From assembly GCA_030041495.1 (NCBI GenBank), contig JASHNT010000017.1:1-64000 (forward strand): a DNA stretch of 64,000 nt, given 5' to 3'. The notes under the pieces were generated by a model. That model was not told the origin of the DNA. It searched no databases and was given only the letters and a program-made list of their open reading frames with translations. The stretch's first letter is position 1. Each line of letters begins with the position of its first letter. Both the position numbers and the translations under genes were made by a program. This document shows positions 43,140-52,490 of this stretch, one piece after another. Origin of the DNA: Bryobacteraceae bacterium (lineage in GTDB: Bacteria > Acidobacteriota > Terriglobia > Bryobacterales > Bryobacteraceae).

Positions 43140-45575
43140 TCATTCGTAGCGAAGGGCGACCAGCGGATCCACCCGTGTCGCCCGCAGGGCCGGTATCAGG
43201 CAAGCGGCGAGGGAGACGATCGCCAGGACAATCGCCACCAGCGCGAGGGTTAGCGGATCGCGCGCGCTGACGCCGAACAGGAGACTCGCCAGCAGGCGGG
43301 TAATCGCTAAAGCGCCGGCGAAACCAAGCACCAGGCCGGTCAACGCGAGCGTTAAGCCGCTGGCCAAGACCATTCGCAGAAGGCTCGTGGAGCTTGCCCC
43401 CAGCGCGGCGCGAATGCCGAGCTCGTGTGTGCGCTGTACCACACTATAAGAGATGACGCCGTAGATGCCGACGGCAGCGAGCAGCAAGGCGATGGCGGCA
43501 AAGACAGCCAGCAGCATGGTTTGAAGGCGGTCCGGTCCGAGCGTCTGGGCCTTGACCTCGTCCAAGGTGCGAATGTCGCTCAAGGCCTGATCCTTGTTGA
43601 CTCCGTCGACGGCCGTGCGAATGGATTTTTGGAGTGCTTCCGGCGCGAGATTTCCGCGCACTACCAGGCCGACGCCGTAAGCCGGGCTTTGTTCATTCGA
43701 GACATAGAAGCCGGCGCTGGTGACGTCGTTGAGCCCGCTAATTTTTTCATCCGCGATCACGCCGACAATTTCCCAGGGGATCTCCGGACCGAGAGCGGTC
43801 TGGCCGGGCACGATTTCCTGAATGCGGACGCGCCGGCCCATCGGGTCCTGGTTTGCGAAATATTTCTTGGCGAAGGTTTCGTTGACGACGGTGACGGGGG
43901 GAGCACCCTTGGTGTCGTGCTCATTTAGCACGCGGCCCTCTTTGAGCTTGATGCCCAGGGTTTCGAAGTAGGAGGGACTCACCATTTTGAAGAAGCCTCC
44001 GGGGCGGTGCGCGCGGTCGAGCTCCGGTTGGCCGACGATCTGGAAAGGCATGCCGTAGCCCCAGCCTTGCAGAGGCAGCGCGGAGGCGACGGCGGCGCGG
44101 CGCACTCCGGGAACGGATTCGATGGCGGATTGGATCTGGCGCAGGTATTGGTTGAGCTGAGCGGGGTCGGGGTATTGGGTCTGGGGGATGGGAAGGTTCA
44201 TGGTCAGCACGTTGGTGGAATCGAAGCCGGTGTCGACGTGCAGGAGGCTCGAAAAACTGCGCAGCAGCAAGCCGGAGCCGGCGAGCAGTACGAACGCCAG
44301 GGCGACTTCTGCGATGACCAACCCGTCACGCAATCGTTTATGAGCCCGGCCGGGGGTCGCGCTGCGTCCGCTTTCCTTCATCGAGCCGGCGAGATCGGGC
44401 GAGCTGGCCTGCAGCGCCGGAGCCATGCCGAACAGGATACCAGTGGCGACGGAAATGGCGAGAGCGAAGAGCAGGACGTGGAGGTTCATCTTCACATCGG
44501 CTTCGGCAGGCAGTGAAAAGGGCGGGACTAGGGCTTTCAATCCGCGCATCAGGGCGTAGCCGAGACCCAGGCCGAAGACGCCTCCGGCGATCGATAGAAT
44601 CACGTTTTCGGTGAGGAACTGGCGGATCAAGCGGACACGACTCGCGCCGAGCGACGCTCGGACGGCGACTTCGCGTTCGCGCGAAAGGCCACGGGCTAGT
44701 GCCAGGTTCGCCAGGTTCGCGCAGCCGATCAGCAGCACCATGCCGACCGCACCCAGCATGACGTATATGGAGGTGCGCAATCCGGGCGAGGAGACAACTT
44801 CGGTCATCGGGTCGACGGCGACGCTCCAGCCCTTGTTGGAATCCGGGTAGGCTTGCGAGATGCGCGCTCCGATGGCTTCCATTTGCGCGCGGGCTTGCGC
44901 CAGAGTGACGCCGGGCTTCATCTTGGCGATCGCGCCGAACCAATGGAAATTACGGGTCATATTGGACGGCTCGAAGGTGAGAGGCTCCCAGATTTGCGCG
45001 TAGGTGCGGTCATAGACGGTGCCTTGCGGCATGACGCCGACTACTTGGTAGGAATCTCCGTTGAGGCGGATGCTGCGGTTAAGGATGGAGGGATCGGAGC
45101 CGAACTGAGTTTCCCACAGCGCGTGGCTGAGGATCACCACCTGATTCTTGCCGGGCTGATCTTCGTCCTCGCGGAAACTGCGGCCGAGTACTGGCCGGAT
45201 GCCTTCGATATCGAAGTAGTGAGGCGAGACGCGCGCGCCGCGGAGCAGGGTCGGCTGAGCGACTCCGGTGAGCGTGGCGGACCATCCCCTCTGGCCGGCC
45301 ATGTATTGGAAGACGGTGTTCTGGTTCACCCAGTCCAAGTAATTCAGCGTGGAGATTCCGTTGGGTCCGCCGTCGGGCCGCTTTTCGAGCACGCGCACGA
45401 TGCGGTCCGGGTTGGGGTACGGGAGCGGGTTGAGCAGGACTCCATCGACGAAGCTGAAGATGGCGGTGTTCGCGCCAATGCCGAGGGCGAGAGTGAGCAG
45501 CGCCACTACCGCGAAGCCGGGGCTTTTGCGGAGCGTGCGAGCGGTGTAGCGCAGGTCTTGCAGCAAGGTGGACAT
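43140..45575 (-). CDS. MacB/FtsX-type ABC permease (ADOP type)
   Basis: 811 residues from the ATG at 45575; the longer open frame to 45626 is non-coding. It starts [20 protein letters not shown] and [20 protein letters not shown], the acidobacterial ADOP signature (duplicated orphan permease). Membrane segments flank two periplasmic MacB-type domains (e.g. [23 protein letters not shown]), with the C-terminal half repeating the same architecture. No ATPase lies beside it, as is normal for this family. Confidence 0.9.
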   Translation of the reverse strand: MSTLLQDLRYTARTLRKSPGFAVVALLTLALGIGANTAIFSFVDGVLLNPLPYPNPDRIVRVLEKRPDGGPNGISTLNYLDWVNQNTVFQYMAGQRGWSATLTGVAQPTLLRGARVSPHYFDIEGIRPVLGRSFREDEDQPGKNQVVILSHALWETQFGSDPSILNRSIRLNGDSYQVVGVMPQGTVYDRTYAQIWEPLTFEPSNMTRNFHWFGAIAKMKPGVTLAQARAQMEAIGARISQAYPDSNKGWSVAVDPMTEVVSSPGLRTSIYVMLGAVGMVLLIGCANLANLALARGLSREREVAVRASLGASRVRLIRQFLTENVILSIAGGVFGLGLGYALMRGLKALVPPFSLPAEADVKMNLHVLLFALAISVATGILFGMAPALQASSPDLAGSMKESGRSATPGRAHKRLRDGLVIAEVALAFVLLAGSGLLLRSFSSLLHVDTGFDSTNVLTMNLPIPQTQYPDPAQLNQYLRQIQSAIESVPGVRRAAVASALPLQGWGYGMPFQIVGQPELDRAHRPGGFFKMVSPSYFETLGIKLKEGRVLNEHDTKGAPPVTVVNETFAKKYFANQDPMGRRVRIQEIVPGQTALGPEIPWEIVGVIADEKISGLNDVTSAGFYVSNEQSPAYGVGLVVRGNLAPEALQKSIRTAVDGVNKDQALSDIRTLDEVKAQTLGPDRLQTMLLAVFAAIALLLAAVGIYGVISYSVVQRTHELGIRAALGASSTSLLRMVLASGLTLALTGLVLGFAGALAITRLLASLLFGVSARDPLTLALVAIVLAIVSLAACLIPALRATRVDPLVALRYE

Positions 45576-45643
45576 AAGGCTTCCCTGGCTATAATACGCG
45601 GTTGGAGCGGCTTGGTTACGCCCCAATGTTATCCTGAACCGTA

Positions 45644-46420
45644 GTGGCTTCCCCGCTGAATTTTCACCTGGAACAATACGAAGGCCCGCTGGACCTGTTG
45701 CTGGATTTGATCCGCAAGCAGGAGATCAACATCTACGACATCCCCATCGCCAAGATCACGCAGCAGTATCTGGAGTACATGCAGCGGGCCACGGAGATGA
45801 ACATCGAGCTGAGCGCGGAGTTCGTGTTCATGGCGGCGACGCTGATCCACATCAAGAGCCGGATGCTGTTGCCCAGGGATCCGGAGCTCGAAAAACTCCT
45901 GCCGGAAGAGGATCCGCGCAAGGAACTGGTGGAGCGGCTTCTGGAGCGGGAACGCTTCAAGACCGCCGCGGAGATGCTGCACGAAAAACGCGTGATCGAG
46001 GAAGCGGTGTGGACCAACGCGCAGATGGAGCAGTTCCGCGCGGAGGCGGGCGAGCCGGAGCTCGCGGTGACGCTCTTCGATCTGGTGAAGACGTTTCAGT
46101 CGGTGCTGGAGCGGTCAAAGAAGCGGCCGATGTACGAGATCTCGACCGAAGAGGTCAGCGTGCCGGACATGATCCGCTATCTCCGCAAGGTGTTCGATCG
46201 CGAAAACGAGGTCGCGGCGGAGGAGCTATTTGAGCGGCAGCGCAGCCGGCGCTCGATGATCTGCCTGTTCCTAGCGGTGCTGGAGCTGGTGAAGCTGCAG
46301 GCGCTGGGGCTGACGCAGACCGGCACGTTCGGCCAGATCGGATTGAAGCGGCTGAAGGGATTTGAAGCGGCGTTTTCGGCCAACGGGACGGTCGCCGCCA
46401 TTGAAGAGGGGTATCACTGA
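45644..46420 (+). CDS. scpA: Segregation and condensation protein A
   Basis: 258 residues from a GTG at 45644. [37 protein letters not shown] and the later [20 protein letters not shown] identify the kleisin ScpA. With scpB and SMC it compacts and separates chromosomes. It is followed at once by scpB. Confidence 0.95.
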   Translation: MASPLNFHLEQYEGPLDLLLDLIRKQEINIYDIPIAKITQQYLEYMQRATEMNIELSAEFVFMAATLIHIKSRMLLPRDPELEKLLPEEDPRKELVERLLERERFKTAAEMLHEKRVIEEAVWTNAQMEQFRAEAGEPELAVTLFDLVKTFQSVLERSKKRPMYEISTEEVSVPDMIRYLRKVFDRENEVAAEELFERQRSRRSMICLFLAVLELVKLQALGLTQTGTFGQIGLKRLKGFEAAFSANGTVAAIEEGYH

Positions 46421-46422
46421 TC

Positions 46423-47112
46423 GTGGATGAAATGGAAGTGACGGCGGCGGAGAGCCAGCCTGCCGGAAACGAAGAAACGCGCGTGGAAGAGGCGAAAATC
46501 AAGGCGATCCTGGAAGCCATCGTGTACGTGACCGACGAGCCGCTCTCGGCGCAGCAGATCGCCGCGGCGCTGGGCCATCCCCTGGACAAGGTCAAACGCC
46601 TGCTTGACGATCTGGTGGAAGAATACGCGCGGCCGGAGCGCGGCTTGGGCATTCGCGAAGTCGCCGGCGGATATAAGATGTCCACCAAGGCGGAGCATCA
46701 CGAAGCGGTACGGGCGTTCGTGAAGAAGCTGACGCCTCCGCTGAAGCTGTCTTTGGCCGCGCTGGAGACTCTGGCGGTGATCGCATACAAACAGCCGGTG
46801 ACCGCTCCGGAAATTATGGACATTCGCGGAGTGCAGGGCGCGGGCGTGCTGAAGACGCTGCTCGACCGCAAGCTGATCGCGGAGTCCGGGCGCAAGAAGG
46901 TGGTCGGGCAGCCGATTCTGTACAAGACCACGAAGGATTTCCTGGTGCAGTTCGGGTTGAAGGATTTGAGCGAGCTTCCGACGCTCAAAGAGTTCGAGGA
47001 GCTGGGGCGGATGGAGATCGTCGAAGATCAGCCTCCGGCTGCGTCGAGTGCTGTGGCCCAGCCAGAACCGGGCGACCTAGATCCGGAAACCCCTGCGGCC
47101 GAGAATGCCTGA
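46423..47112 (+). CDS. scpB: Segregation and condensation protein B
   Basis: 229 residues from a GTG at 46423. ILEAIVYVTDEPLSAQQIAAALG and LAALETLAVIAYKQPVTAPEIMDIRGVQ are the winged-helix signatures of ScpB. It ends in an acidic/proline-rich tail. Overlaps rluB by 8 bases. Confidence 0.95.
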   Translation: MDEMEVTAAESQPAGNEETRVEEAKIKAILEAIVYVTDEPLSAQQIAAALGHPLDKVKRLLDDLVEEYARPERGLGIREVAGGYKMSTKAEHHEAVRAFVKKLTPPLKLSLAALETLAVIAYKQPVTAPEIMDIRGVQGAGVLKTLLDRKLIAESGRKKVVGQPILYKTTKDFLVQFGLKDLSELPTLKEFEELGRMEIVEDQPPAASSAVAQPEPGDLDPETPAAENA

Positions 47113-47845
47113 GGAAAGGCTCCAGAAAATTTTATCTCAAGCCGGCATCGCCAGCCGGCGCAAGGCCGAGGAGCTGATCGTCCAAGGCCGCGTCTCGGTC
47201 AACGGCCAGACAGTGGACACACTGGGCTCGAAGGCCGACCTGGAGGTCGACCATATAAAGGTTGACGGCCAGCTTCTGCATGCTCCCAAGAAGCATATCT
47301 ATCTTGCGCTGAACAAGCCTAAGGGCTGCGTGACCACGACGTCGGATCCGGAAGGCCGCGAGACGGTGATGCATCTGCTGCGTGGCGTGAAGGGGCGCGT
47401 GTTTCCGGTGGGCCGGCTGGATTACGCGAGCGAAGGCCTGTTACTGTTCACCAACGACGGCGATTTCGCGCACAAGATCACCGCTCCGGGGAGCCGCATC
47501 AAGAAGACTTACGTGGTGAAGGTGAACGGGCCCTTGACCGAGGAACAGGAGCGGCACTTCCGCGAAGGCGTGCCGCTGCATGGACGCAAGACCTCGCCCG
47601 CGGAGCTGAAGCGGATCAAGCCGGGCGCGAATCCGTGGTACGAGGTGCGCATCACCGAGGGCCGGCAGAACCAGATCCGCATCATGTTCAAACATTTCGG
47701 GCGGTTGGTGGAGAAGCTGCGGAGGGTGAAGATCGGGTTCTTGGAGCTGGACCTGGCTCCGGGGCGCTACCGCATGCTGACTTTGTCGGAGGTCGAACGG
47801 TTCCGGAAGCTGCTGGGGATGGAGGAGGCCGGCTCGGGCGAGTGA
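47105..47845 (+). CDS. rluB: Pseudouridine synthase of the RluB/RsuA family
   Basis: 246 residues. An S4 RNA-binding domain (ERLQKILSQAGIASRRKAEELI) precedes the catalytic domain with the active Asp in GRLDYASEGLLLFTNDGDF. RluB is the most likely target class (23S rRNA) because of its context after scpAB, a conserved arrangement. Confidence 0.93.
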   Translation: MPEERLQKILSQAGIASRRKAEELIVQGRVSVNGQTVDTLGSKADLEVDHIKVDGQLLHAPKKHIYLALNKPKGCVTTTSDPEGRETVMHLLRGVKGRVFPVGRLDYASEGLLLFTNDGDFAHKITAPGSRIKKTYVVKVNGPLTEEQERHFREGVPLHGRKTSPAELKRIKPGANPWYEVRITEGRQNQIRIMFKHFGRLVEKLRRVKIGFLELDLAPGRYRMLTLSEVERFRKLLGMEEAGSGE

Positions 47846-47891
47846 GCCGGCGATGGCGCGGGCTTTTCGCTATGATGGGTTCGTGGACCGG

Positions 47892-48110
47892 ATGACGCTG
47901 ACGGCAGTCTACATGAAGGTTCAGGAGGGCTACATCGCGTTTACCGAAGAGCTTCCCGGGGCGAACTCCCAGGGAGCGACGCTCGGAGAAGCTCGTGCCA
48001 ACCTAGCCGAAGCGGTTCGGATGGTCCTCGAAGCGAATCGAGACCTGGCCGAGGAATCGATCTTGGGGACCGATGTTATTCGTGAGCCTCTGAGCGTTTC
48101 AGGCGCTTGA
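47892..48110 (+). CDS. hicB: HicB-type antitoxin
   Basis: 72 residues. AVYMKVQEGYIAFTEELPGANSQGATLGEARANLAEAVRMVLEANR is the HicB core with the ribonuclease-H-like fold. The partner hicA at 48107 overlaps it but is frameshifted. The preceding rluB is unrelated. Confidence 0.75.
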   Translation: MTLTAVYMKVQEGYIAFTEELPGANSQGATLGEARANLAEAVRMVLEANRDLAEESILGTDVIREPLSVSGA

Positions 48111-48305
48111 AGCGCCGGCCTGGTCCGCCACCTTCGGGATCACGGATGTGAGCTCTATCGGGAAGGCGGCAACCACACCGTTTTTGTGAACCGGAAAACC
48201 CGGCGGTCGTCTTCGGTTCCACGTCACCGCGAGATCAACGACTTCCTGGCGCGTAAGATTTGCGACGGTCTTCAGATCCCGCAGCCGCCGCGGTTTCGGC
48301 CGTAG
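48107..48305 (+). pseudogene. hicA: hicA toxin gene with an N-terminal frameshift
   Basis: In the reading frame starting at 48111, right after the hicB stop, the protein SAGLVRHLRDHGCELYREGG then NHTVFVNRKTRRSSSVPRHR and EINDFLARKICDGLQIP matches the whole HicA (normally MKRRDLIRHL...EL.REGGNHTVYVN...S.VPRH.EIN..LARKICRDLGIP). The normal start codon and the first few residues (LKRR, from TTG at 48107) are in another frame; about 2 bases are missing between CGG and CTG. There is no usable in-frame start before the GTG inside the protein. Likely a dead toxin with an intact antitoxin. Confidence 0.7.
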
Positions 48306-48455
48306 AGTTTCGTGGGGGTAGAGTGCCCCGATGGGTAAGGATCTTGAGGCCACATTCTCCCGGTATCCCGATCTTGTAGCTCACGAGGTGGCGTTTGACA
48401 AAGCTAGGTTCCCGGAGCCCCTGCACGCACCGTGTCCGGCGCCGCCCTTCTTCAG

Positions 48456-48781
48456 CTAAGCGTAGCGCGGGCAGAGGCTCAGCCCGAGTTTGAAGCCGCT
48501 CAGGTCGGCGCTAAAATCCCCGACTGGCTGTGGGAAGCCCGCCTCAATCGCCCCTCCGAATAGGGGAACCTCGATCTGGGTGACGAAACCTCGCCGTGCA
48601 GACGGCGGGCGACTTCCGATTGGTCGGCAGCCTCGAAGAAAAGTGTGAGCACCTCGATCAGATTCGAGCGTGCCTCCTCGATTGAAGCGCCTTGGCTGGC
48701 GATGTCAAGCTGAGGGCAGAGGGCCACGAAGCCATCGCCTTCGCGCTCGATGATGGAGGCGCACTGGCTGCTTCGTGATTT
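48456..48781 (-). pseudogene. Second hicB-like antitoxin relic, frameshifted
   Basis: On the minus strand the segment CASIIEREGDGFVALCPQLD, then IASQGASIEEARSNLIEVLTLFFEAADQ is a clear HicB core. The next residues shift frame: with one T added in the run GGTTTCG the reading becomes EVFVTQIEVP, the standard HicB C-terminus, and continues to a stop at 48456. No start codon precedes the core in frame. Opposite orientation to the other hicB at 47892. Unlikely to be functional. Confidence 0.6.
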
Positions 48782-48818
48782 GAGTCTAGCGCTTCTCAGC
48801 CGGCCGAGCGTCGGGTGG

Positions 48819-50204
48819 TTACGCGCACGGCAGCCCCGCGGCTTTCCAGGCGTCGAAACCGCCCGTGAGATTGGCGACGTCGCGGAAGCCGGCGCGGCGC
48901 AGCAGGCTGGTGGCGATGGAACTGCGGTAGCCGCCCTTGCAATGCACCACCAGCAGCTTGTCGCGGTCGAGCTCATCCGCGCGCACGGCGACTTTGCCGA
49001 GAGGAATCGAAATCGAACCGGGGATGGTTCCACCCACCCGCTCCGAGGCCTCGCGAACGTCCAGCACGGCGATGCGCTCGGGCTCCTGTTGCTGCAGTTC
49101 GACCAACTCCGGGCCGGTGATCTGGGGAATGTAGTCCAGGTCGAAGCCGCTTTGGATCCAGCCGGCGACGCCGTCGTCGAGGTAACCGATTACGTTTTCT
49201 AGGCCGACGCGAGCCAGGCGCAACTGGGATTCGCGCACATGCTCGGGGTCTTCGCCCACCAGGATCAGACGCGAATCCAGCCCCAGAATTCGCGCGGCCC
49301 AGGAAGCGTACTGGCCGGTGAGGGCAATGTGAATGGAGCCGGGAACGTGCGCCACGGCGAATTGGATGGCGGGGCGGGTATCCACCACCACCGCGCCTTC
49401 CTCTTGTAATCGCAGAACCTCGGGCGGAGCTAACGCCGCGGGTCGAGGTAACTCCGAGACGGGCGCAGCGCCGCTGCGGTTGAGGTCGACTTCCCTGGCG
49501 AAATACTCGGGGGCTGCGGGCAGATTGTCGGTGAGCAGATGCACGAAAGTCTCGCAATCCGGCGCGAGCAGGGCGTAGTTGGTTTGTTTCTGACGGCCGA
49601 CGGTGGAGGAGCTTTCCGAGCTCATTTGGCGGCCGCAGAGTGAACCGGCGCCGTGAGCAGGAAAAATTTCGGTGTCATCGGGCAACGGCATCAGCTTGTC
49701 GTGAAGGCTGTGGTACAGCATTTCTGCCAACTGACTGGGCGTATGCGCGCCGGACAGGTCCGGCCGTCCCACGTCTCCAATGAAGAGCGTATCTCCAGTG
49801 AAGACGGCGGCGGGCCGGTCCGGCTGGCCAAGATCGTTCATCTGGATGCAGATACTCTCGATGGTGTGTCCAGGGGTTTCGAGGAACCGGAGGCGGCACC
49901 GGCCGAAGTGGATTTCACTTCCGTCCGTGACCGCTACATGGGGGAACCGAGCGCCCGAGCCCGCGCCAAGATAGACACGCGCTCCCGTGCGCTGGGCCAG
50001 CTCGAGGTGTCCGGAGACGAAGTCGGCATGGAGGTGAGTCTCGATGATGTGCTCGATCTTCCACCCCTTGGTCGAAGCCATCTCCAGGTATTGATCCACG
50101 TCGCGCTGGGGATCGATGACGGCGGCGACGCCCTCCGACCCGATCATATAAGATGCGTGCGCGAGGCAGCCCAGATAGAATCGCTCCACTTGTACCGGTT
50201 CCAT
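48819..50204 (-). CDS. MBL-fold hydrolase fused to two rhodanese domains (persulfide dioxygenase-like)
   Basis: 461 residues. The N-terminal metallo-beta-lactamase domain has the metal-binding HLHADFVSGH (ETHLHADF) and GHTIES, TGDTLFIGDVGRPD. It is followed by rhodanese 1 (about 245-355; the catalytic Cys is missing, LILVGEDPEHVRESQ) and rhodanese 2 (about 360-461) with the active Cys in VVHCKGGYRSSIA. The family handles glutathione persulfide or other sulfane sulfur. A peroxiredoxin relic lies just upstream. Confidence 0.88.
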   Translation of the reverse strand: MEPVQVERFYLGCLAHASYMIGSEGVAAVIDPQRDVDQYLEMASTKGWKIEHIIETHLHADFVSGHLELAQRTGARVYLGAGSGARFPHVAVTDGSEIHFGRCRLRFLETPGHTIESICIQMNDLGQPDRPAAVFTGDTLFIGDVGRPDLSGAHTPSQLAEMLYHSLHDKLMPLPDDTEIFPAHGAGSLCGRQMSSESSSTVGRQKQTNYALLAPDCETFVHLLTDNLPAAPEYFAREVDLNRSGAAPVSELPRPAALAPPEVLRLQEEGAVVVDTRPAIQFAVAHVPGSIHIALTGQYASWAARILGLDSRLILVGEDPEHVRESQLRLARVGLENVIGYLDDGVAGWIQSGFDLDYIPQITGPELVELQQQEPERIAVLDVREASERVGGTIPGSISIPLGKVAVRADELDRDKLLVVHCKGGYRSSIATSLLRRAGFRDVANLTGGFDAWKAAGLPCA

Positions 50205-50221
50205 TTGCGTTTTCTCCTGAA

Positions 50222-50540
50222 TCAGAATGGCTCAGGGCTACTGGCGCCGCGCGACCATCCGCAGATACAGTAGCACGCGCTTGACGCCGGCGTTGGAGAC
50301 GGCGTGGCCACCGGCGGCCTCGATCTGCTCCTCCATTTCTTGTGATCTTCGATGGTGTCGACGCTCAAGCCTGGGATCTTGTAGTTGCACCCAGCGAATT
50401 CGTCGCGCAGACCGGCCATGTAGCCCAGCCCCGTGGTGCGCACGGGCGCGAAGTCCTTGGGGTGGGTGAAAAGCACCCCCAGCTATCGCGAAACTCCAGG
50501 CTTCGGAAAGCTGCTGGCGCGTGTGAAACAGCAGCACCAG
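50222..50540 (-). pseudogene. Peroxiredoxin relic, frameshifted, with Cys-to-Arg at the active site
   Basis: On the minus strand, LFTHPKDFAPVRTTGLGYMA and the following EFAGCNYKIPGLSVDTIEDHKKW match the AhpC/TSA peroxiredoxin LFSHPKDFTPVCTTELG...GLSVDxxxDHKKW. The peroxidatic Cys of PVCTT is Arg here. The upstream part (EFRDSWG) is separated from LFTHP by a missing base, and after DHKKW the reading shifts again (frames with EEQIEAAGGHAVSN then end). The sequence cannot encode a functional enzyme as it stands. Confidence 0.65.
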
Positions 50541-50617
50541 AAGGCCGCCAGCATGTTCGCGAAGCTGGAGGGCGAGCGGGTTCTGGGGATAAACCGCGCG
50601 GGGGCGATCGCCTGACT

Positions 50618-50749
50618 TCAGCGGGGCAAGGCTCTTTCGCGCCGCGGATGTTTGCGCTCCCGTTCGTGCAGCAGAAAACCGATCACGGTTCCGATGCTGA
50701 TACCCATGAGGATGCCCAGGATACGCTCTTCAAGATTGTGTTTTTCCAT
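50618..50749 (-). CDS. Small membrane protein of 43 residues, coupled to the OmpA-like gene
   Basis: The product is MEKHNLEERILGILMGISIG then TVIGFLLHERERKHPRRERA and LPR, with one glycine-rich membrane segment (ILGILMGISIGTVIGFLL) and a basic C-terminal tail. The ATG (50749-50747) overlaps the stop of the upstream OmpA-like gene (TGATG), so translation is probably coupled. It resembles small YtxH-like glycine-zipper proteins. No family is claimed. Confidence 0.55.
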   Translation of the reverse strand: MEKHNLEERILGILMGISIGTVIGFLLHERERKHPRRERALPR

Positions 50750-52338
50750 CATCGTTGTTCCGTCACGCTGCTTAAGGAATAGGTGCGATCCCAGAACGGC
50801 AGTGAACCGATGGGATCGCCGCTGATCACGATCTCAACGCGGGTGTTCTCCTCCTGGCCGGCGGGACCCAGCGGGCGGGAATCGCCAAAGCCTTTGGCCG
50901 AAATAGACGCCGCGAAGAGGCCGTTACTGGCGAGCACGCGGCGCACGGCGAAGGCCCGCTGCTCCGATTGCGGCTGTCTCACGGCTGTATCGCTATAACC
51001 TTCGACGCTCACATGCAGGCCAGGCTGGCGGGCGATAATCGCCGCCACACGGGCGATGTTGCCGGCCTCGGCGCCCTGCACCGAATCGCCGCTGAAATCG
51101 GCGCCGGGGATGGTCACCACCAATCCGCGAGGCGTATCCATGGCGGTCATCACGCCGTTCAGATCTTCCAGCAGCCGGACACGCGCAGCGGACTTCCGGG
51201 TGGCTTCCTGGGCTGGCTGCGCGGCAGCTTGCGCGCTGGCTTCCGCTTGTTGCGCCCGCTGGCGAGCCTGAGCGGCATCAGCCTGCGCCTGGAGCAGAGC
51301 CGCGTGATCGGAGTCGGCTTGTTTCTGCAGCGCATTGGCTCGCTCATTGGCTGCCTGTGCATCCTGCTGCGCGCGGAGCACATCGGCCTGGGCCTGCTGG
51401 ATGGAAAGCTGCGCAGTCGCGGCTTGCTGGCGAGCCTGATTGGCGTTGGCCTGCGCGGTGAGCAGCGCGGCTTGTTGTTTCCGGTCGACGGTGATCAAGC
51501 GCGCGTCTTCGGCTGTCTGGGCAGCCTGGCGGGCGAGTTCGATGATGGTGTGCGATTCCTGCTTGGAGGCGTGCATCTGCTGCGCTTCGCTCAAGAGCTG
51601 CTGCGCGCGAGCGTAGGTTTCCGGCGCGTATTGCGCCGCGCCCACGCTTCCCGCGATACCCACGGCGTTCTGGGCCTGATACAGCTCAGTCAGCGTGTCG
51701 AATTCACGCTGGGAGACCTTGGGCGAGTTAGCGATCTCGGCAGCCAGGCTGCTGCTGATGTTCCAGGTGTATTCGCCGCGCGGTAGCAACTCATATTTGG
51801 CGTTCACTGTTTCGGTGCTGCCTTCGGTATCTGCCCGCACCTGGTTTTCGAGCACCACCACGTCGCTGGGCTGGCGCACGGCGGAATACGGCTCCGCGGT
51901 GACGATCATCGCGAAGGCCTGCAGGTCCGTGGTCACGTGAAGGTGCCCCTTGTCGGAGTGATCCGGAATGACCTCGCCGAGATTATGAGGGCGGCCTTCC
52001 GGCGTGATGGCCCACAAAACGTAGGTCAGGTACTCGCGGCCGTAAGACTGCGACGGCTTGAGATGCTCGAAGCCGGCGTCGATTTCGGTGCGGCCCTGCT
52101 TCGATTCGATCGTGGCTCCGCCTTTGCCTTCGGGCAGCAGAACCGTGCCGCGGAAATCGATCTGAGTGGGCCCCTGGCGGTATTCGTAGTTGACCGCCTT
52201 GATGGTGCGTTGCACCACTGTGACGTGGTAAATCGGCACGGTTCCCGGTTGGGGCACGACGGGCGGCGGCGCTGGGGTTGATTGAGCAAGCGCGGAAGCC
52301 GCGAACGCGACCGCCGCAGCTAAGCATGCGATTCTCAT
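50749..52338 (-). CDS. OmpA-family protein with N-terminal secreted domain and long coiled-coil
   Basis: 529 residues from the ATG at 52338 (AGGAGG 5 bases upstream). A signal peptide (MRIACLAAAVAFAASALAQ) is followed by a beta-rich domain (residues 30-170, TIKAVNYEYRQGPTQIDFRGT), a helical Ala/Gln-rich coiled-coil (about 220-400, with repeated QAQADAAQARQRAQQAEA), and a C-terminal OmpA domain (VTIPGADFSG, HVSVEGYSD, RRVLASNGL, AKGFGDSRPL). The OmpA part should bind peptidoglycan; NY in other OmpA motifs is not obvious. It probably ties an outer structure to the wall. Confidence 0.85.
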   Translation of the reverse strand: MRIACLAAAVAFAASALAQSTPAPPPVVPQPGTVPIYHVTVVQRTIKAVNYEYRQGPTQIDFRGTVLLPEGKGGATIESKQGRTEIDAGFEHLKPSQSYGREYLTYVLWAITPEGRPHNLGEVIPDHSDKGHLHVTTDLQAFAMIVTAEPYSAVRQPSDVVVLENQVRADTEGSTETVNAKYELLPRGEYTWNISSSLAAEIANSPKVSQREFDTLTELYQAQNAVGIAGSVGAAQYAPETYARAQQLLSEAQQMHASKQESHTIIELARQAAQTAEDARLITVDRKQQAALLTAQANANQARQQAATAQLSIQQAQADVLRAQQDAQAANERANALQKQADSDHAALLQAQADAAQARQRAQQAEASAQAAAQPAQEATRKSAARVRLLEDLNGVMTAMDTPRGLVVTIPGADFSGDSVQGAEAGNIARVAAIIARQPGLHVSVEGYSDTAVRQPQSEQRAFAVRRVLASNGLFAASISAKGFGDSRPLGPAGQEENTRVEIVISGDPIGSLPFWDRTYSLSSVTEQR

Positions 52339-52490
52339 GAAACCCTCCTGTTGAGGAGACGCTGCAAGTCGCGTTCCAGCGAGCCTAAGTCGTTGTGCTT
52401 GGGAGACAGTACCCGGTGGAGTCTGTACGTTTTGCGCGAAGGCGCACGGTAAGAACTGCAGTGCTACTGAACCCGAGCGCCGTTCGTTCT

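Noticed and set aside
48306-48455. A 41-codon frame from ATG 48330
   Set aside because: No ribosome-binding site or recognisable motif, and it ends near a relic; likely chance.
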